In this document: piece by piece, positions 17,558-25,726 of the stretch | Layout of the letters: each line of letters opens with the position of its first letter | Position numbering within the stretch: position 1 is the stretch's first letter | Source: Neisseria brasiliensis | Lineage (GTDB): Bacteria > Pseudomonadota > Gammaproteobacteria > Burkholderiales > Neisseriaceae | DNA length: 64,000 nucleotides | Direction: 5' to 3' | NCBI RefSeq assembly: GCF_009671065.1 | Contig: NZ_CP046027.1 | Span: 1,922,001-1,986,000 of the forward strand | The notes under the pieces: model-generated | What the model was told of the DNA's origin: nothing | The model's database searches: none | Seen by the model: the letters and a program-made list of their open reading frames with translations, nothing else | Program-made: the position numbers and the translations under genes

Positions 17558-18406
17558 ATGAACAAACCTTCTTATCCGCATCCAATTATTGCCCGCGAAG
17601 GCTGGCCATTTATCGCCATCGGTTTTATCGCCAGCGTGTTGGTGACGGCCGTTAATGGCTGGTTGTCGCTGCCGTTTTGGCTGTTTACCATTTTTGCCTT
17701 GCAGTTTTTCCGCGATCCGGCGCGCTACATTCCGCAAGATGCGGATGCGGTGTTGAGTCCGGTTGACGGCCGCGTGGTGGTGGTTGAGCGCGCGCAAGAC
17801 CCATACCGCAAAACCGAAGCCTTGAAAATCAGTATTTTTATGAACGTGTTTAACGTGCATTCGCAAAAATCGCCGGTGGACGGCACAGTTGAAGCCGTTG
17901 AATACAACCGCGGCAAATTCCTGAATGCGGATTTAGACAAAGCCAGCACCGAAAACGAACGCAATGCCGTGTTGGTGACCACCGCCACAGGCCGCGAAAT
18001 TACCTTTGTGCAGGTTGCCGGTTTGGTGGCGCGCCGCATTTTGTGTTACACCCAAGTTGGCCGCAAATTAAGCCGCGGCGAACGCTACGGCTTTATCCGC
18101 TTCGGTTCGCGCGTTGATGTTTACCTGCCTTTGGATGCCAAAGCAGAAGTGGCGATTGGGGACAAAGTGACCGGCGTGACCACCATCTTGGCGCGTTTGC
18201 CGTTGCAATCACCGGATGCTAAACCGTTTGACGATGCGCCGGTGAATGCGGCTAATGCAGCGCTGCAAACAGTGGCAGCAACAGCCCCGCAAACTGCCGA
18301 ATCAGTGGTGACAGCTGCGGAAAATACTGCCGAGGTGAGCCAAGCAGCGATTGAAGAAGCGGCGGACAAAGTGCGAGAAGCAGCGGCTAAAGCTGTTCAG
18401 TCTTAA
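17558..18406 (+). CDS. psd: Phosphatidylserine decarboxylase proenzyme with Ala-rich C-terminal extension
   Basis: Psd makes phosphatidylethanolamine from phosphatidylserine in the inner membrane and cleaves itself to create a pyruvoyl cofactor. The 282-residue protein has hydrophobic segments near residues 15-50, the VLSPVDGRVVVVE motif (near 67), FMNVFNVHSQKSPVDG (near 95) and the self-cleavage site in FIRFGSRVDVYLP (near 185), where the Gly-Ser bond would be cut. The family core ends near residue 222. The last 60 or so residues are an Ala/Glu/Thr-rich tail (AANAALQTVAATAPQTAES and on) that is not part of the enzyme as I know it. Confidence 0.93.
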   Translation: MNKPSYPHPIIAREGWPFIAIGFIASVLVTAVNGWLSLPFWLFTIFALQFFRDPARYIPQDADAVLSPVDGRVVVVERAQDPYRKTEALKISIFMNVFNVHSQKSPVDGTVEAVEYNRGKFLNADLDKASTENERNAVLVTTATGREITFVQVAGLVARRILCYTQVGRKLSRGERYGFIRFGSRVDVYLPLDAKAEVAIGDKVTGVTTILARLPLQSPDAKPFDDAPVNAANAALQTVAATAPQTAESVVTAAENTAEVSQAAIEEAADKVREAAAKAVQS

Positions 18407-18421
18407 TAATATGAAATGATG

Positions 18422-18457
18422 AAAAGGTTTTCAGACGACCGTCTGAAAACCTTTTTT
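18422..18457 (+). terminator. Terminator after psd
   Basis: AAAAGGTTTTCAGACG (18422-18437) and CGTCTGAAAACCTTTT (18440-18455) form a 16-bp perfect stem with a 2-base centre and trailing T residues. The uptake-like cores are CGTCTGAA. Confidence 0.85.
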
Positions 18458-18538
18458 TATGTGTGAAACAAGCGCACGTTTGGTGTGTTTGACGTAGAAT
18501 AGGTATTTTGATTCAGGCCGTCTGAAAAAGGAAATCTC

Positions 18539-19750
18539 TTGAGTAAAGCCCGTTTGTTCCCCGTTGATAAGTCTTTGGAAAAACCTGAGCGCGTGATGTT
18601 GGTCGGGGTGATGTTGAGTGCGGATTATTCCGGTGCCAATGAATTGCGCGAGCAGTCTTTTCAGACGGCCTTGGAGGAAGCGGCCGATTTGGTGCGCGCA
18701 GCCGGTGGCGATTTGGTACAGATAGAAACTGCCAAACGCGATAAAGCGCATACGGCGCTGTTTGTCGGTAAGGGTAAAACCGATGAGCTGGCCACAGCGG
18801 TGAAGCAGCATGATGTGGATTTGGTGGTGTTCAACCACGAACTCACGCCAACACAAGAGCGCAATTTGGAAAAAGAATTGCAATGCCGTGTGCTCGACCG
18901 TGTGGGCTTGATTTTGGCGATTTTTGCTAAACGCGCGCAATCGCAAGAGGGTAAATTGCAGGTGGAATTGGCGCAGCTGTCGCATTTGAGCGGCCGCTTG
19001 GTACGCGGTTACGGCCATATGCAGAGCCAAAAAGGCGGTATCGGCTTGAAAGGGCCGGGCGAAACGCAATTGGAAACCGACCGCCGCTTGATTAACCAAA
19101 AAATCACCGCGTTGAAAAAACAATTGCAAAGCGTACGTAAGCAGCGTGCCACACGCCGCAAATCGCGTGAATCAGGCCGTCTGAAAACCTTTGCCATTGT
19201 CGGCTACACCAATGCCGGAAAGTCCAGCTTGTTCAACCGCTTAACCAAGGCTGATGTGTTGGCGAAAGACCAATTGTTCGCTACGCTCGACACCACCGCG
19301 CGCCGCTTGTTTTTATCGCATGAAGCCAGTGTGATTCTCACGGATACGGTGGGCTTTGTACGCGATCTACCGCATAAATTGGTGTCGGCTTTTTCGGCTA
19401 CATTGGAAGAAACGGCGCTGGCGGATGTGTTGCTGCATGTGGTGGACGCATCGAATCCGGATTTTCAACGCCAAATCGATGACGTGAACGAAGTATTGCA
19501 TGAAATTAAGGCGCATGAAGTGCCGCAATTGGTGGTGTATAACAAAATCGATTTGCTGCCCGAAGGTGAGCGTGAAGCCGGTGTATTGCGCGACCATCGC
19601 GGCAAAGCGGTGGCGGTGAATATTTCGGTGGAGAAAAGTTTGGGCTTGGAAGCTTTGCGCGAAGCGATGATTGAATATGCGTTGGCGGATAGGCCGTCTG
19701 AAATGGTTTTATGCCATCATTCCTCTTCGTTGCCAACGACAAAAGAATAA
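18539..19750 (+). CDS. hflX: Ribosome-associated GTPase HflX
   Basis: HflX binds the 50S subunit and splits stalled or heat-damaged ribosomes. The 403-residue protein has the N-terminal HflX domain (FVGKGKTDELA, DRVGLILAIFAKRAQS, GPGETQLETDRR near 170) and a G domain with GYTNAGKSSLFNRL (G1, near 220), DTVGFVRDLP (G3) and YNKIDLLP (G4). TTG at 18539 is the chosen start: it follows AAGGA by a suitable distance and gives MSKARLFPVD. No better ATG exists before residue 20. An uptake sequence is embedded in the coding region (SDRPSEM near the end). Confidence 0.93.
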   Translation: MSKARLFPVDKSLEKPERVMLVGVMLSADYSGANELREQSFQTALEEAADLVRAAGGDLVQIETAKRDKAHTALFVGKGKTDELATAVKQHDVDLVVFNHELTPTQERNLEKELQCRVLDRVGLILAIFAKRAQSQEGKLQVELAQLSHLSGRLVRGYGHMQSQKGGIGLKGPGETQLETDRRLINQKITALKKQLQSVRKQRATRRKSRESGRLKTFAIVGYTNAGKSSLFNRLTKADVLAKDQLFATLDTTARRLFLSHEASVILTDTVGFVRDLPHKLVSAFSATLEETALADVLLHVVDASNPDFQRQIDDVNEVLHEIKAHEVPQLVVYNKIDLLPEGEREAGVLRDHRGKAVAVNISVEKSLGLEALREAMIEYALADRPSEMVLCHHSSSLPTTKE

Positions 19751-19772
19751 TTGAAGATTGACGGTTATTATT

Positions 19773-22223
19773 ATGAAAAAAAATTGTTTCCACTGCGGAC
19801 TCGAAATTCCCGAGCATATTCATTTACCCGTAATTTATGACAATGAAGAGCGCGAAACATGCTGTATGGGTTGTCAGGCAGTGGCGCAAAGCATCATTGA
19901 TGCCGGCTTGGGCAACTACTACAAACAGCGCACCGCCGATGCGGAAAAAGCCGCTTTGCCCGAGCAGGATATTTTGTCGCAACTGAAGCTCTATGATTTG
20001 CCCGAAGTGCAAGCCGAATTTGTCGAAGTGGGCGAGGGTGATGAGCGTGAAGCGGTGTTGATGCTTGGCGGCATTACTTGCGCGGCTTGTGTGTGGCTGA
20101 TTGAACAGCAATTGTTGCGCCTGCCGGGGGTGAAACGCGTGGATTTGAATTACAGCACCCATCGCGCGCGAGTATCGTGGAATAACGACCAAGTCGCGCT
20201 TTCGGATATTTTATTGCGCGTGCAGTCAACCGGTTATACCGCTTCGCCTTATGATGCACAAAAAGTGGAAGAGTCGGCCAATAAAGAGCGCAAACAATTT
20301 ATCGTGCGCTTGGCGGTGGCAGGTATGTGTGCCATGCAAACCATGATGTTTGCCTTGCCGACTTATCTTTACGGCAATGACATCGAACCGCTTTATCTGC
20401 AAATTTTGCATTGGGGCGGCTTTTTGATGGTGTTGCCGGTGGTGTTTTATTGCGCCGTGCCGTTTTATAAAGGTGCGCTGCGTGATTTCAAAAACCGCCG
20501 CGCCGGTATGGATACGCCGATTGCGATTGCGGTGTTGATGACGTTTGCCGCCGGTATTTACAGCATGGTGCAAAATACCAGTGAGGGCATGTATTTCGAA
20601 TCGATCGCCATGTTGATGTTTTTCCTGCTCGGCGGCCGTTTTATGGAACAAATCGCGCGACGCAAAGCCGGTGATGCAGCCGAACGCTTGGTGAAACTCG
20701 TGCCTGCGTTTTGCCATCGCCTGAAAGATTATCCGAATAGCGATGAAACCGAAGAAGCCGTGGTCGCCAAATTGCAGCGCGGCGAAATGATTGTGGTGAA
20801 ACCGGGCGAAGTGATTCCGGTTGACGGCACGGTCTTATCGGGCGAGAGTGAAGTCAACGAAGCCATGCTTACCGGCGAGAGTCTGCCCGTGGTCAAGCGT
20901 GTTGACGATAAAGTGATTGCCGGCACGTTCAATGCCGCCAGCCCGCTGATTATCCGCACTGATACCGTCGGCAGCGAAACGCGCTTGTCGCATATTGTGA
21001 AACTGCTCGACCGCGCGTTGGCGCAAAAGCCGCGTGTGGCCGAGTTGGCTGAAAAATATGCGTCTAATTTTGTTGCTGCCGAATTGATTTTGGCGGTGCC
21101 GGTATTTATCGGCTGGACCTTATACGCCGATGCGCAAACTGCCTTGTGGATCACCGTGGCGCTGTTGGTGATTACCTGCCCGTGTGCCTTATCGCTGGCC
21201 ACACCGACCGCGCTGGCCGCTTCCACCGGCGCGCTCGCCAAAGACGGCGTGTTGATTGGCGGTAAAAACGCGCTGGAAGCCTTGGGGCAGATTGATGATG
21301 TGGTGTTCGACAAAACCGGCACACTCACGCGCGGCGAATTATCCGTCAGCCGCATCATCGCCTTAGGCCGTCTGAACAATGAAGACGGCTTAGCCATCGC
21401 GCAAGCCTTGGAGCAGCAATCCGAACACCCGATTGCGCGCGCTATTTTGAATCATGCGCCCGATAATACCTTTTCAGACGGCGTGATTGTCGGACAACGG
21501 GTCAACCGCGTCGGCCACGGTGTCAGCGCGCAAATTACTTTTGAAGGACAAACGCAAATCTGGGCATTGGGGCGGGCGGAGTTTGTGGCCGAAATTGCCG
21601 GCACGTTGCCCGAAGCAGCCCACATTGCCCACAACGACAGCATGGTGTTTCTCGGCAACCAAAGCGGCTTTCAGACGGCCTTTTTATTGGAAGACGAAAT
21701 CAAAGCCGGTGCGGCAGAAATGTTGGCCGATTTGAAAGCCAAGGGCATCCGCCTGCACTTATTGAGCGGCGACAGAGAAGCCGCCGTCGCCCATGTCGCC
21801 CAAACCTTGGCGCTTGATGCCCATCACGCCGAAGCCACGCCGGAAGATAAATTGAACTATGTCGAATCGCTGCAAAAACAAGGCCGTAAAGTGTTGATGG
21901 TGGGCGACGGCATCAACGACGCGCCCGTGTTGGCGCAGGCTGATGTCTCCGTGGCGGTGGCCGGTGGCGCTGATGTGGCGCGTGATGGCGCCGATGTGGT
22001 GTTGCTCAACGACGATATGCGCATTATGCCGCAGATGCTCGACCAAGCCCGCCGCACACGACGAATCATTCAGCAAAACCTGACTTGGGCAACCGCCTAC
22101 AACCTGATTGCCGTGCCTTTGGCGGTGTTGGGCTATGTCAAACCGTGGATTGCTGCGCTGGGTATGAGTTTGAGCTCGTTGCTGGTGTTGGGGAATGCGT
22201 TGCGATTATTGAAACGCAAGTGA
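19773..22223 (+). CDS. ccoI: Copper-translocating P-type ATPase, CcoI/FixI-like
   Basis: This 816-residue P1B-type ATPase has the N-terminal Cys-rich module CFHCGLEIPEH...CCMGCQAV that I associate with CcoI/FixI pumps, which supply copper for cbb3 cytochrome oxidase assembly. A heavy-metal domain follows (GGITCAACVWLIEQQL). The catalytic core shows TGESLPV (actuator), the intramembrane TCPCALSLATP metal site, the phosphorylated Asp in FDKTGTLTRGE, and GDGINDAPVLAQA near the C-terminus. The ATG at 19773 is preferred over a non-ATG start five codons upstream. Neither cco genes nor other maturation factors are nearby, so a general copper exporter cannot be excluded. Confidence 0.82.
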   Translation: MKKNCFHCGLEIPEHIHLPVIYDNEERETCCMGCQAVAQSIIDAGLGNYYKQRTADAEKAALPEQDILSQLKLYDLPEVQAEFVEVGEGDEREAVLMLGGITCAACVWLIEQQLLRLPGVKRVDLNYSTHRARVSWNNDQVALSDILLRVQSTGYTASPYDAQKVEESANKERKQFIVRLAVAGMCAMQTMMFALPTYLYGNDIEPLYLQILHWGGFLMVLPVVFYCAVPFYKGALRDFKNRRAGMDTPIAIAVLMTFAAGIYSMVQNTSEGMYFESIAMLMFFLLGGRFMEQIARRKAGDAAERLVKLVPAFCHRLKDYPNSDETEEAVVAKLQRGEMIVVKPGEVIPVDGTVLSGESEVNEAMLTGESLPVVKRVDDKVIAGTFNAASPLIIRTDTVGSETRLSHIVKLLDRALAQKPRVAELAEKYASNFVAAELILAVPVFIGWTLYADAQTALWITVALLVITCPCALSLATPTALAASTGALAKDGVLIGGKNALEALGQIDDVVFDKTGTLTRGELSVSRIIALGRLNNEDGLAIAQALEQQSEHPIARAILNHAPDNTFSDGVIVGQRVNRVGHGVSAQITFEGQTQIWALGRAEFVAEIAGTLPEAAHIAHNDSMVFLGNQSGFQTAFLLEDEIKAGAAEMLADLKAKGIRLHLLSGDREAAVAHVAQTLALDAHHAEATPEDKLNYVESLQKQGRKVLMVGDGINDAPVLAQADVSVAVAGGADVARDGADVVLLNDDMRIMPQMLDQARRTRRIIQQNLTWATAYNLIAVPLAVLGYVKPWIAALGMSLSSLLVLGNALRLLKRK

Positions 22224-22300
22224 TTTTGGGTTTGCGCGGGTATGGAAGGCCGTCTGAAATCTTTTTCTTAAAATTTTTTGCCGCTTGTCATAATCGTAGG

Positions 22301-22616
22301 TCGGATACTTGTATCCGACATTTCAAAATACGAAAAATTCCGTCTGAAAGATGATCAAACTTTCAGACGGCATTAAAGTTTAGCTTAATTTTGGTTGGGA
22401 AGTTGTTATTTGCTTATTGTATATTCAAGAATGTCGGATACAAGTATCCGGCCTACGTTTGCTTGTATCCGACATTTTAAAATACGAAAAATGCCGTCTG
22501 AAAGATGATCAAACTTTTCAGACGGCATGAAAACTCAGCTTAATTTTACTTGGGAAGTTGTTATTTGTTTGCCGCATATTCAAGAATGTCGGATACAAGT
22601 ATCCGACCTACGTTTG
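22301..22616. repeat. Diverged 154-bp tandem repeat with palindromic TCGGATAC..GTATCCGA cores
   Basis: Units 22308-22461 and 22462-22616 share most bases (GTATCCGACATTT, AAAATACGAAAAAT, GATGATCAAAC, GGGAAGTTGTTATTTG). Each contains an inverted uptake pair. The palindrome TCGGATAC-NN-GTATCCG(A/G) occurs at 22301, 22434 and 22590. No gene lies in the 384-bp gap; the last unit overlaps the end of the LysR gene. Confidence 0.85.
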
Positions 22617-23501
22617 CTGGCAACTCTGCACGATTAAATCACGCAGCCATTGGTGTGCTGGATTGCGCTGGGTGCGTTCGTGCCACACTAAGGTAGTGGT
22701 GAATCCGAGAATATTGACCGGTGGCGGAAAATGGCTGATGTCGGTTTGTCCGGCAATCAGGCGGTAAGGGGTGACGGCGCATAAATCGCTGTGGCGCACG
22801 ATATCGGGCAGTGCCAATGCGTTTTGTACCGATACACGGCGGTTGATGCCGATGTCGGCTAGGGCGCGGGCAGGCGTATTGTTGATGGTATGCTCTGATA
22901 AAGCGATAACATGCTGCAAGGCGCAAAATGTAGCCAAATCGAGCTGGCCGTGCTGCAAAACGGGATGGTCGGTGCGTACGGCGCAGACGTAATGTTCGTC
23001 AAACAAAGCACGCGTATGCAGATTATCCGGTGCTTGCTCGGATGTGGTCAGCACAAAATCGAGTGTGCCGCGCTCCAAATCTTCCTGTATGCTGCGCGGG
23101 TTGAATAAGGTAATGTTGACTTGAATATTGGGCGCTTGGTGGTGTAGCGCGGCCAGAAAAGGCGTGACGATGGTGCGCATGGCGTAATCGCTGGCGGCGA
23201 TGTTGATCTTGAGTTCGGCGCTGGCAGGGTCGAACTCGGGTTCAGCCAGCAAACCTTGCGCCTGCTCGAGAATCTGCTTCACGGGAATGGCCAAGCCCAA
23301 AGCGCGGTCGGCGGGTAAAATGCCGTGTTGGGTGCGGATAAACAGGGGGTCGTTGAAACTGTCACGCAGGCGGGTGAGCATGCCACTCATGGCCGGTTGC
23401 GACACGGAAAGCTTCTCGGCGGCGCGGGTAACGTTGCGCTCGTCGAGCAGGGCGTTAAGGGCTTTGAGCAGGTTCAGGTCTAGGGTTTTGATGGTTTGCA
23501 T
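22608..23501 (-). CDS. LysR-family transcriptional regulator
   Basis: The 297-residue protein has the N-terminal LysR helix-turn-helix (LLKALNALLDERNVTRAAEK, about 9-28, then SVSQPAMSGMLTRLRD) and a substrate-binding-like effector domain. The residues ADRALGLAIPVKQILEQ fit the NodD/SyrM-like and PcaQ-like branches, but I cannot name the target. The three last codons and the stop (TAG, 22608-22610) fall inside the 154-bp repeat, so the repeat may have supplied the stop. The neighbouring cysD gene runs in the same direction from its own terminator, so the regulator's promoter probably lies in 23502-23548. Confidence 0.9.
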   Translation of the reverse strand: MQTIKTLDLNLLKALNALLDERNVTRAAEKLSVSQPAMSGMLTRLRDSFNDPLFIRTQHGILPADRALGLAIPVKQILEQAQGLLAEPEFDPASAELKINIAASDYAMRTIVTPFLAALHHQAPNIQVNITLFNPRSIQEDLERGTLDFVLTTSEQAPDNLHTRALFDEHYVCAVRTDHPVLQHGQLDLATFCALQHVIALSEHTINNTPARALADIGINRRVSVQNALALPDIVRHSDLCAVTPYRLIAGQTDISHFPPPVNILGFTTTLVWHERTQRNPAHQWLRDLIVQSCQQT

Positions 23502-23548
23502 GGTGGTCGATAAAGGCCGTCTGAACGGGTAAAGTGGAATCGTGATTG

Positions 23549-23583
23549 AGGCCGTCTGAAAGCAATCGGCTTTCAGACGGCCT
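23549..23583 (-). terminator. Uptake-sequence terminator after cysD
   Basis: AGGCCGTCTGAAAGC (23549-23563) pairs with GCTTTCAGACGGCCT (23569-23583), 15 bp past the cysD stop. Confidence 0.8.
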
Positions 23584-23597
23584 GTTATACCGAAAAA

Positions 23598-24512
23598 TTA
23601 GAAATAGCCTGCTTTCTTGCGCTCTTCCATTGCGGCTTCGGAAACGCGGTCGTCCATGCGGGTGGCGCTGCGTTCGGAGATGGTGGCGGAAGCGGTTTCG
23701 GCGATGATGTCTTCCGGTGTGGCGGCGGTGCTGGCCACAGGTGCGGTGCAGGAAATGTCGCCGACAGTGCGGAAGCGTACGTCACGAATCACCGATACAT
23801 CGCCGTCACGTTTCGGCGTGAGTGGAGTTACCGGAATCAGCAGGCCGTCGCGCTCGACCACTTCGCGTTTGTGGGTGTAGTAGATCGGCGGCAGGGTGAG
23901 TTTTTCGCGGGCGATGTATTGCCAGATGTCGAGTTCCGTCCAGTTGGAAATCGGGAATACGCGCATGTTTTCGCCTTGGAACAGACGGGTATTGTAAAGC
24001 GACCACAATTCAGGGCGCTGATTTTTCGGATCCCATTGGCCGAATTCGTCGCGGAACGAGAAAATCCGCTCTTTTGCACGCGCTTTTTCTTCGTCGCGAC
24101 GCGCACCGCCCATCAGCGCATCAAAGCCTTGTTCTTCAATGGTTTCCACCAAAGTAATCGCTTGCGCGGCGTTGCGTGAATCGGTTTCGCGGCGCAACAC
24201 GACGGTGCCTTTGCGGATGGATTCTTCCACACTGCCTACTACCAACTGCACACCCGTACGCGCTACGGTTTCATCGCGAAACTGAATCACTTCGGGATAA
24301 TTGTGGCCGGTATCGACGTGCAGCAGTTTGAACGGCAATTTCAGCGGACGGCCTTCGATTTGAAACGCCTTAACCGCCAGCGACAGCAACACAACAGAAT
24401 CCTTGCCGCCGGAAAACAGCAATGCCGGATTCTTCGCTTCGGCGATGACTTCGCGGATGATGTGGATGGATTCGGCTTCAAGCCAATCGAGGTGGTGGTT
24501 TTGAATAGACAT
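23598..24512 (-). CDS. cysD: Sulfate adenylyltransferase subunit 2
   Basis: CysD is the catalytic subunit of ATP sulfurylase and forms adenosine 5'-phosphosulfate with the GTPase CysN. The 304-residue length is standard. The PP-loop is visible as LLFSGGKDSVVLL (near 31-43); LLHVDTGHNYPEVIQFRDE (near 64) and MGGARRDEEKARAKERIFS follow. The C-terminal TVGDISCTAPVAS and SERSATRMDD are also typical. cysN lies 21 kb away on the same strand, and the cysDN operon is split. Its leader resembles that of cysN. Confidence 0.96.
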   Translation of the reverse strand: MSIQNHHLDWLEAESIHIIREVIAEAKNPALLFSGGKDSVVLLSLAVKAFQIEGRPLKLPFKLLHVDTGHNYPEVIQFRDETVARTGVQLVVGSVEESIRKGTVVLRRETDSRNAAQAITLVETIEEQGFDALMGGARRDEEKARAKERIFSFRDEFGQWDPKNQRPELWSLYNTRLFQGENMRVFPISNWTELDIWQYIAREKLTLPPIYYTHKREVVERDGLLIPVTPLTPKRDGDVSVIRDVRFRTVGDISCTAPVASTAATPEDIIAETASATISERSATRMDDRVSEAAMEERKKAGYF

Positions 24513-24545
24513 GCGGTTTCTCTTTTGTGGAATGCTCGATAGCGC

Positions 24546-24620
24546 ATACTTTAAACAGGCCGTCTGAAAAAGGGAAAGAATGGTTTGTTTGATAGAAAGA
24601 TGATTTTGTTATATTGCTGA
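24546..24620 (-). promoter_or_regulatory. cysD promoter/leader, related to the cysN leader
   Basis: GGGAAAGAATGGTTTGTTT and AAGATGATTTTGTTATAT are shared with the block upstream of cysN. The positions equivalent to the cysN -35 and -10 boxes read GCAATA (24612-24617) and TATCAA (24589-24594) on the minus strand with 17-bp spacing, weaker than the cysN promoter. Confidence 0.5.
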
Positions 24621-24651
24621 GAGCGTCTGAATAATATTGTTCAGACGGCCT

Positions 24652-24794
24652 GAGACCTTTGCAAAACCCCCATCTTTGGCACATTTTTTCGTTATGCGCT
24701 GCTCGAAAGCTTGCCTATCTAATTGATATGTCTGCGCTTTCTGCGCTGCTATAACTTCGAACTGTACTCAAATCTGGGGTTTTTCAAAGGTCTC
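24652..24794. mobile_element. MITE-like element with GAGACCTTTGCAAAA ends (143 bp)
   Basis: Starts GAGACCTTTGCAAAAC and ends TTTTTCAAAGGTCTC. The interior contains TGCGCTGCT twice and no gene. It is nearly identical to the copy at 53972-54113 and directly follows an uptake-sequence inverted pair (about 24624-24651). Confidence 0.75.
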
Positions 24795-24808
24795 AGCCTT
24801 TAATCATT

Positions 24809-24845
24809 CATAACGCTTGACGATATTAACGCATAACGTTATGAT
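24809..24845 (+). promoter_or_regulatory. higBA promoter with overlapping operator palindrome
   Basis: TTGACG (24817-24822) and TATGAT (24840-24845) are 17 bp apart. The perfect palindrome CATAACGTTATG (24832-24843) covers the -10 box, and a further CATAACG half-site lies at 24809-24815. This fits autorepression by the antitoxin. Confidence 0.7.
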
Positions 24846-24873
24846 AATTCAAAACGCAAAATAAGGAACCAGC

Positions 24874-25152
24874 ATGATTTTAGATTTTGCGTGCAAAGAA
24901 ACGGAAATGCTGTTTGCAGGCAAAAGGGTGAAGCGTTTCGTCAATATCGAGAGGGTGGCAATTCGAAAGCTACAGCAGCTTCACGCCGCTACCGATTTAA
25001 ACTTTCTGCGTATTCCGCCCGCCAATCATTTGGAAGCCCTGAGTGGCGATCGTGAAGGGCAACACAGCATACGCATCAATGCACAATGGCGGATATGTTT
25101 TGTTTGGCGCAACGGGCATGTCTCGCAAGTAGAAATCGTGGATTATCATTAA
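24874..25152 (+). CDS. higB: HigB-family (RelE/ParE superfamily) toxin
   Basis: HigB toxins are small RelE-fold ribonucleases that cut mRNA on the ribosome. This 92-residue basic protein (MILDFACKETEMLF) shows the family pattern RKLQQLHAA near residue 30, RIPPANHLEALSGDREGQHS in the middle and INAQWRICFVWRNGHVSQVE at the end, including the conserved WRI(C/V)F strand. AAGGAA precedes the ATG. It is the first gene of a two-gene operon with the antitoxin 28 bp downstream, the toxin-first order characteristic of HigBA. Confidence 0.92.
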   Translation: MILDFACKETEMLFAGKRVKRFVNIERVAIRKLQQLHAATDLNFLRIPPANHLEALSGDREGQHSIRINAQWRICFVWRNGHVSQVEIVDYH

Positions 25153-25180
25153 TCTGCGGATGAAAAGGTTAGGAGCCATT

Positions 25181-25477
25181 ATGAAACGAGAAATTCCTTT
25201 ATCTCATCCCGGTGAAATTTTACTGGAAGACTGGCTGATTCCGCTGGGCATCAGTCAATATGCGCTGGCCAAAGCCATTGACGTGCCGCCGCGCCGAATC
25301 AATGAAATCGTACACGGCAAACGTGCCATCACGCCCGATACTGCGCTGCGCTTGGCCGCTTTTTTCGGCACGGATGCACAAAGCTGGCTGAATCTGCAAA
25401 GCCATTACGATGCCGAAATGGTGCGCGAGCAAATTCAAGACAGCTTAATGCGCATTGCGCCTTTGGCATTGGCTTAA
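25181..25477 (+). CDS. higA: HigA-family antitoxin (XRE helix-turn-helix)
   Basis: This 98-residue protein begins MKREIPLSHPGEILLEDWL, the typical HigA N-terminus, with an XRE helix-turn-helix (ISQYALAKAIDVPPRRINEI, about 24-43) and ITPDTALRLAAFFGTDAQSW. It should bind and inhibit HigB and repress the operon through the CATAACGTTATG palindrome. The start at 25181 is supported by AGGAG seven bases upstream. An in-frame ATG at 25160 lacks such a site. Confidence 0.92.
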   Translation: MKREIPLSHPGEILLEDWLIPLGISQYALAKAIDVPPRRINEIVHGKRAITPDTALRLAAFFGTDAQSWLNLQSHYDAEMVREQIQDSLMRIAPLALA

Positions 25478-25490
25478 ACACAAAAAGGCC

Positions 25491-25676
25491 GAGACCTTTG
25501 CAAAACTCGTCAATTTTCAGAAATCTTTAAACCGTCATTCCCGCGTAAGCGGGAATCCAGAACATAAAATTACTGAAATAATTAAATATTCCTGAAAACT
25601 ATCAATCTGGATTCCCGCTTACGCGGGAATGACGGGCATAGTTTTCTTGGTTCAAATTGAGTTTTGCAAAGGTCTC
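25491..25676. mobile_element. MITE-like element carrying two dRS3-type repeats (186 bp)
   Basis: Ends GAGACCTTTGCAAAAC and GTTTTGCAAAGGTCTC enclose two facing dRS3-like repeats (ATTCCCGCGTAAGCGGGAAT and ATTCCCGCTTACGCGGGAAT), separated by an AT-rich core. Related copies lie at 34371 and 46246. No coding capacity. Confidence 0.75.
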
Positions 25677-25710
25677 AGGCCGTCTGAAAACATGATTTTT
25701 CAGACGGCCT
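25677..25710 (-). terminator. Uptake-sequence terminator after the SDR gene
   Basis: AGGCCGTCTGAAAA (25677-25690) pairs with TTTTCAGACGGCCT (25697-25710). It abuts the preceding MITE end. Confidence 0.8.
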
Positions 25711-25726
25711 TTGTTCAAACCGAATC

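Noticed and set aside
22301..22616. The tandem repeat looked like a start of a CRISPR array.
   Set aside because: Only two units of 154 bp, diverged, with no conserved short repeat/spacer pattern and no cas genes.
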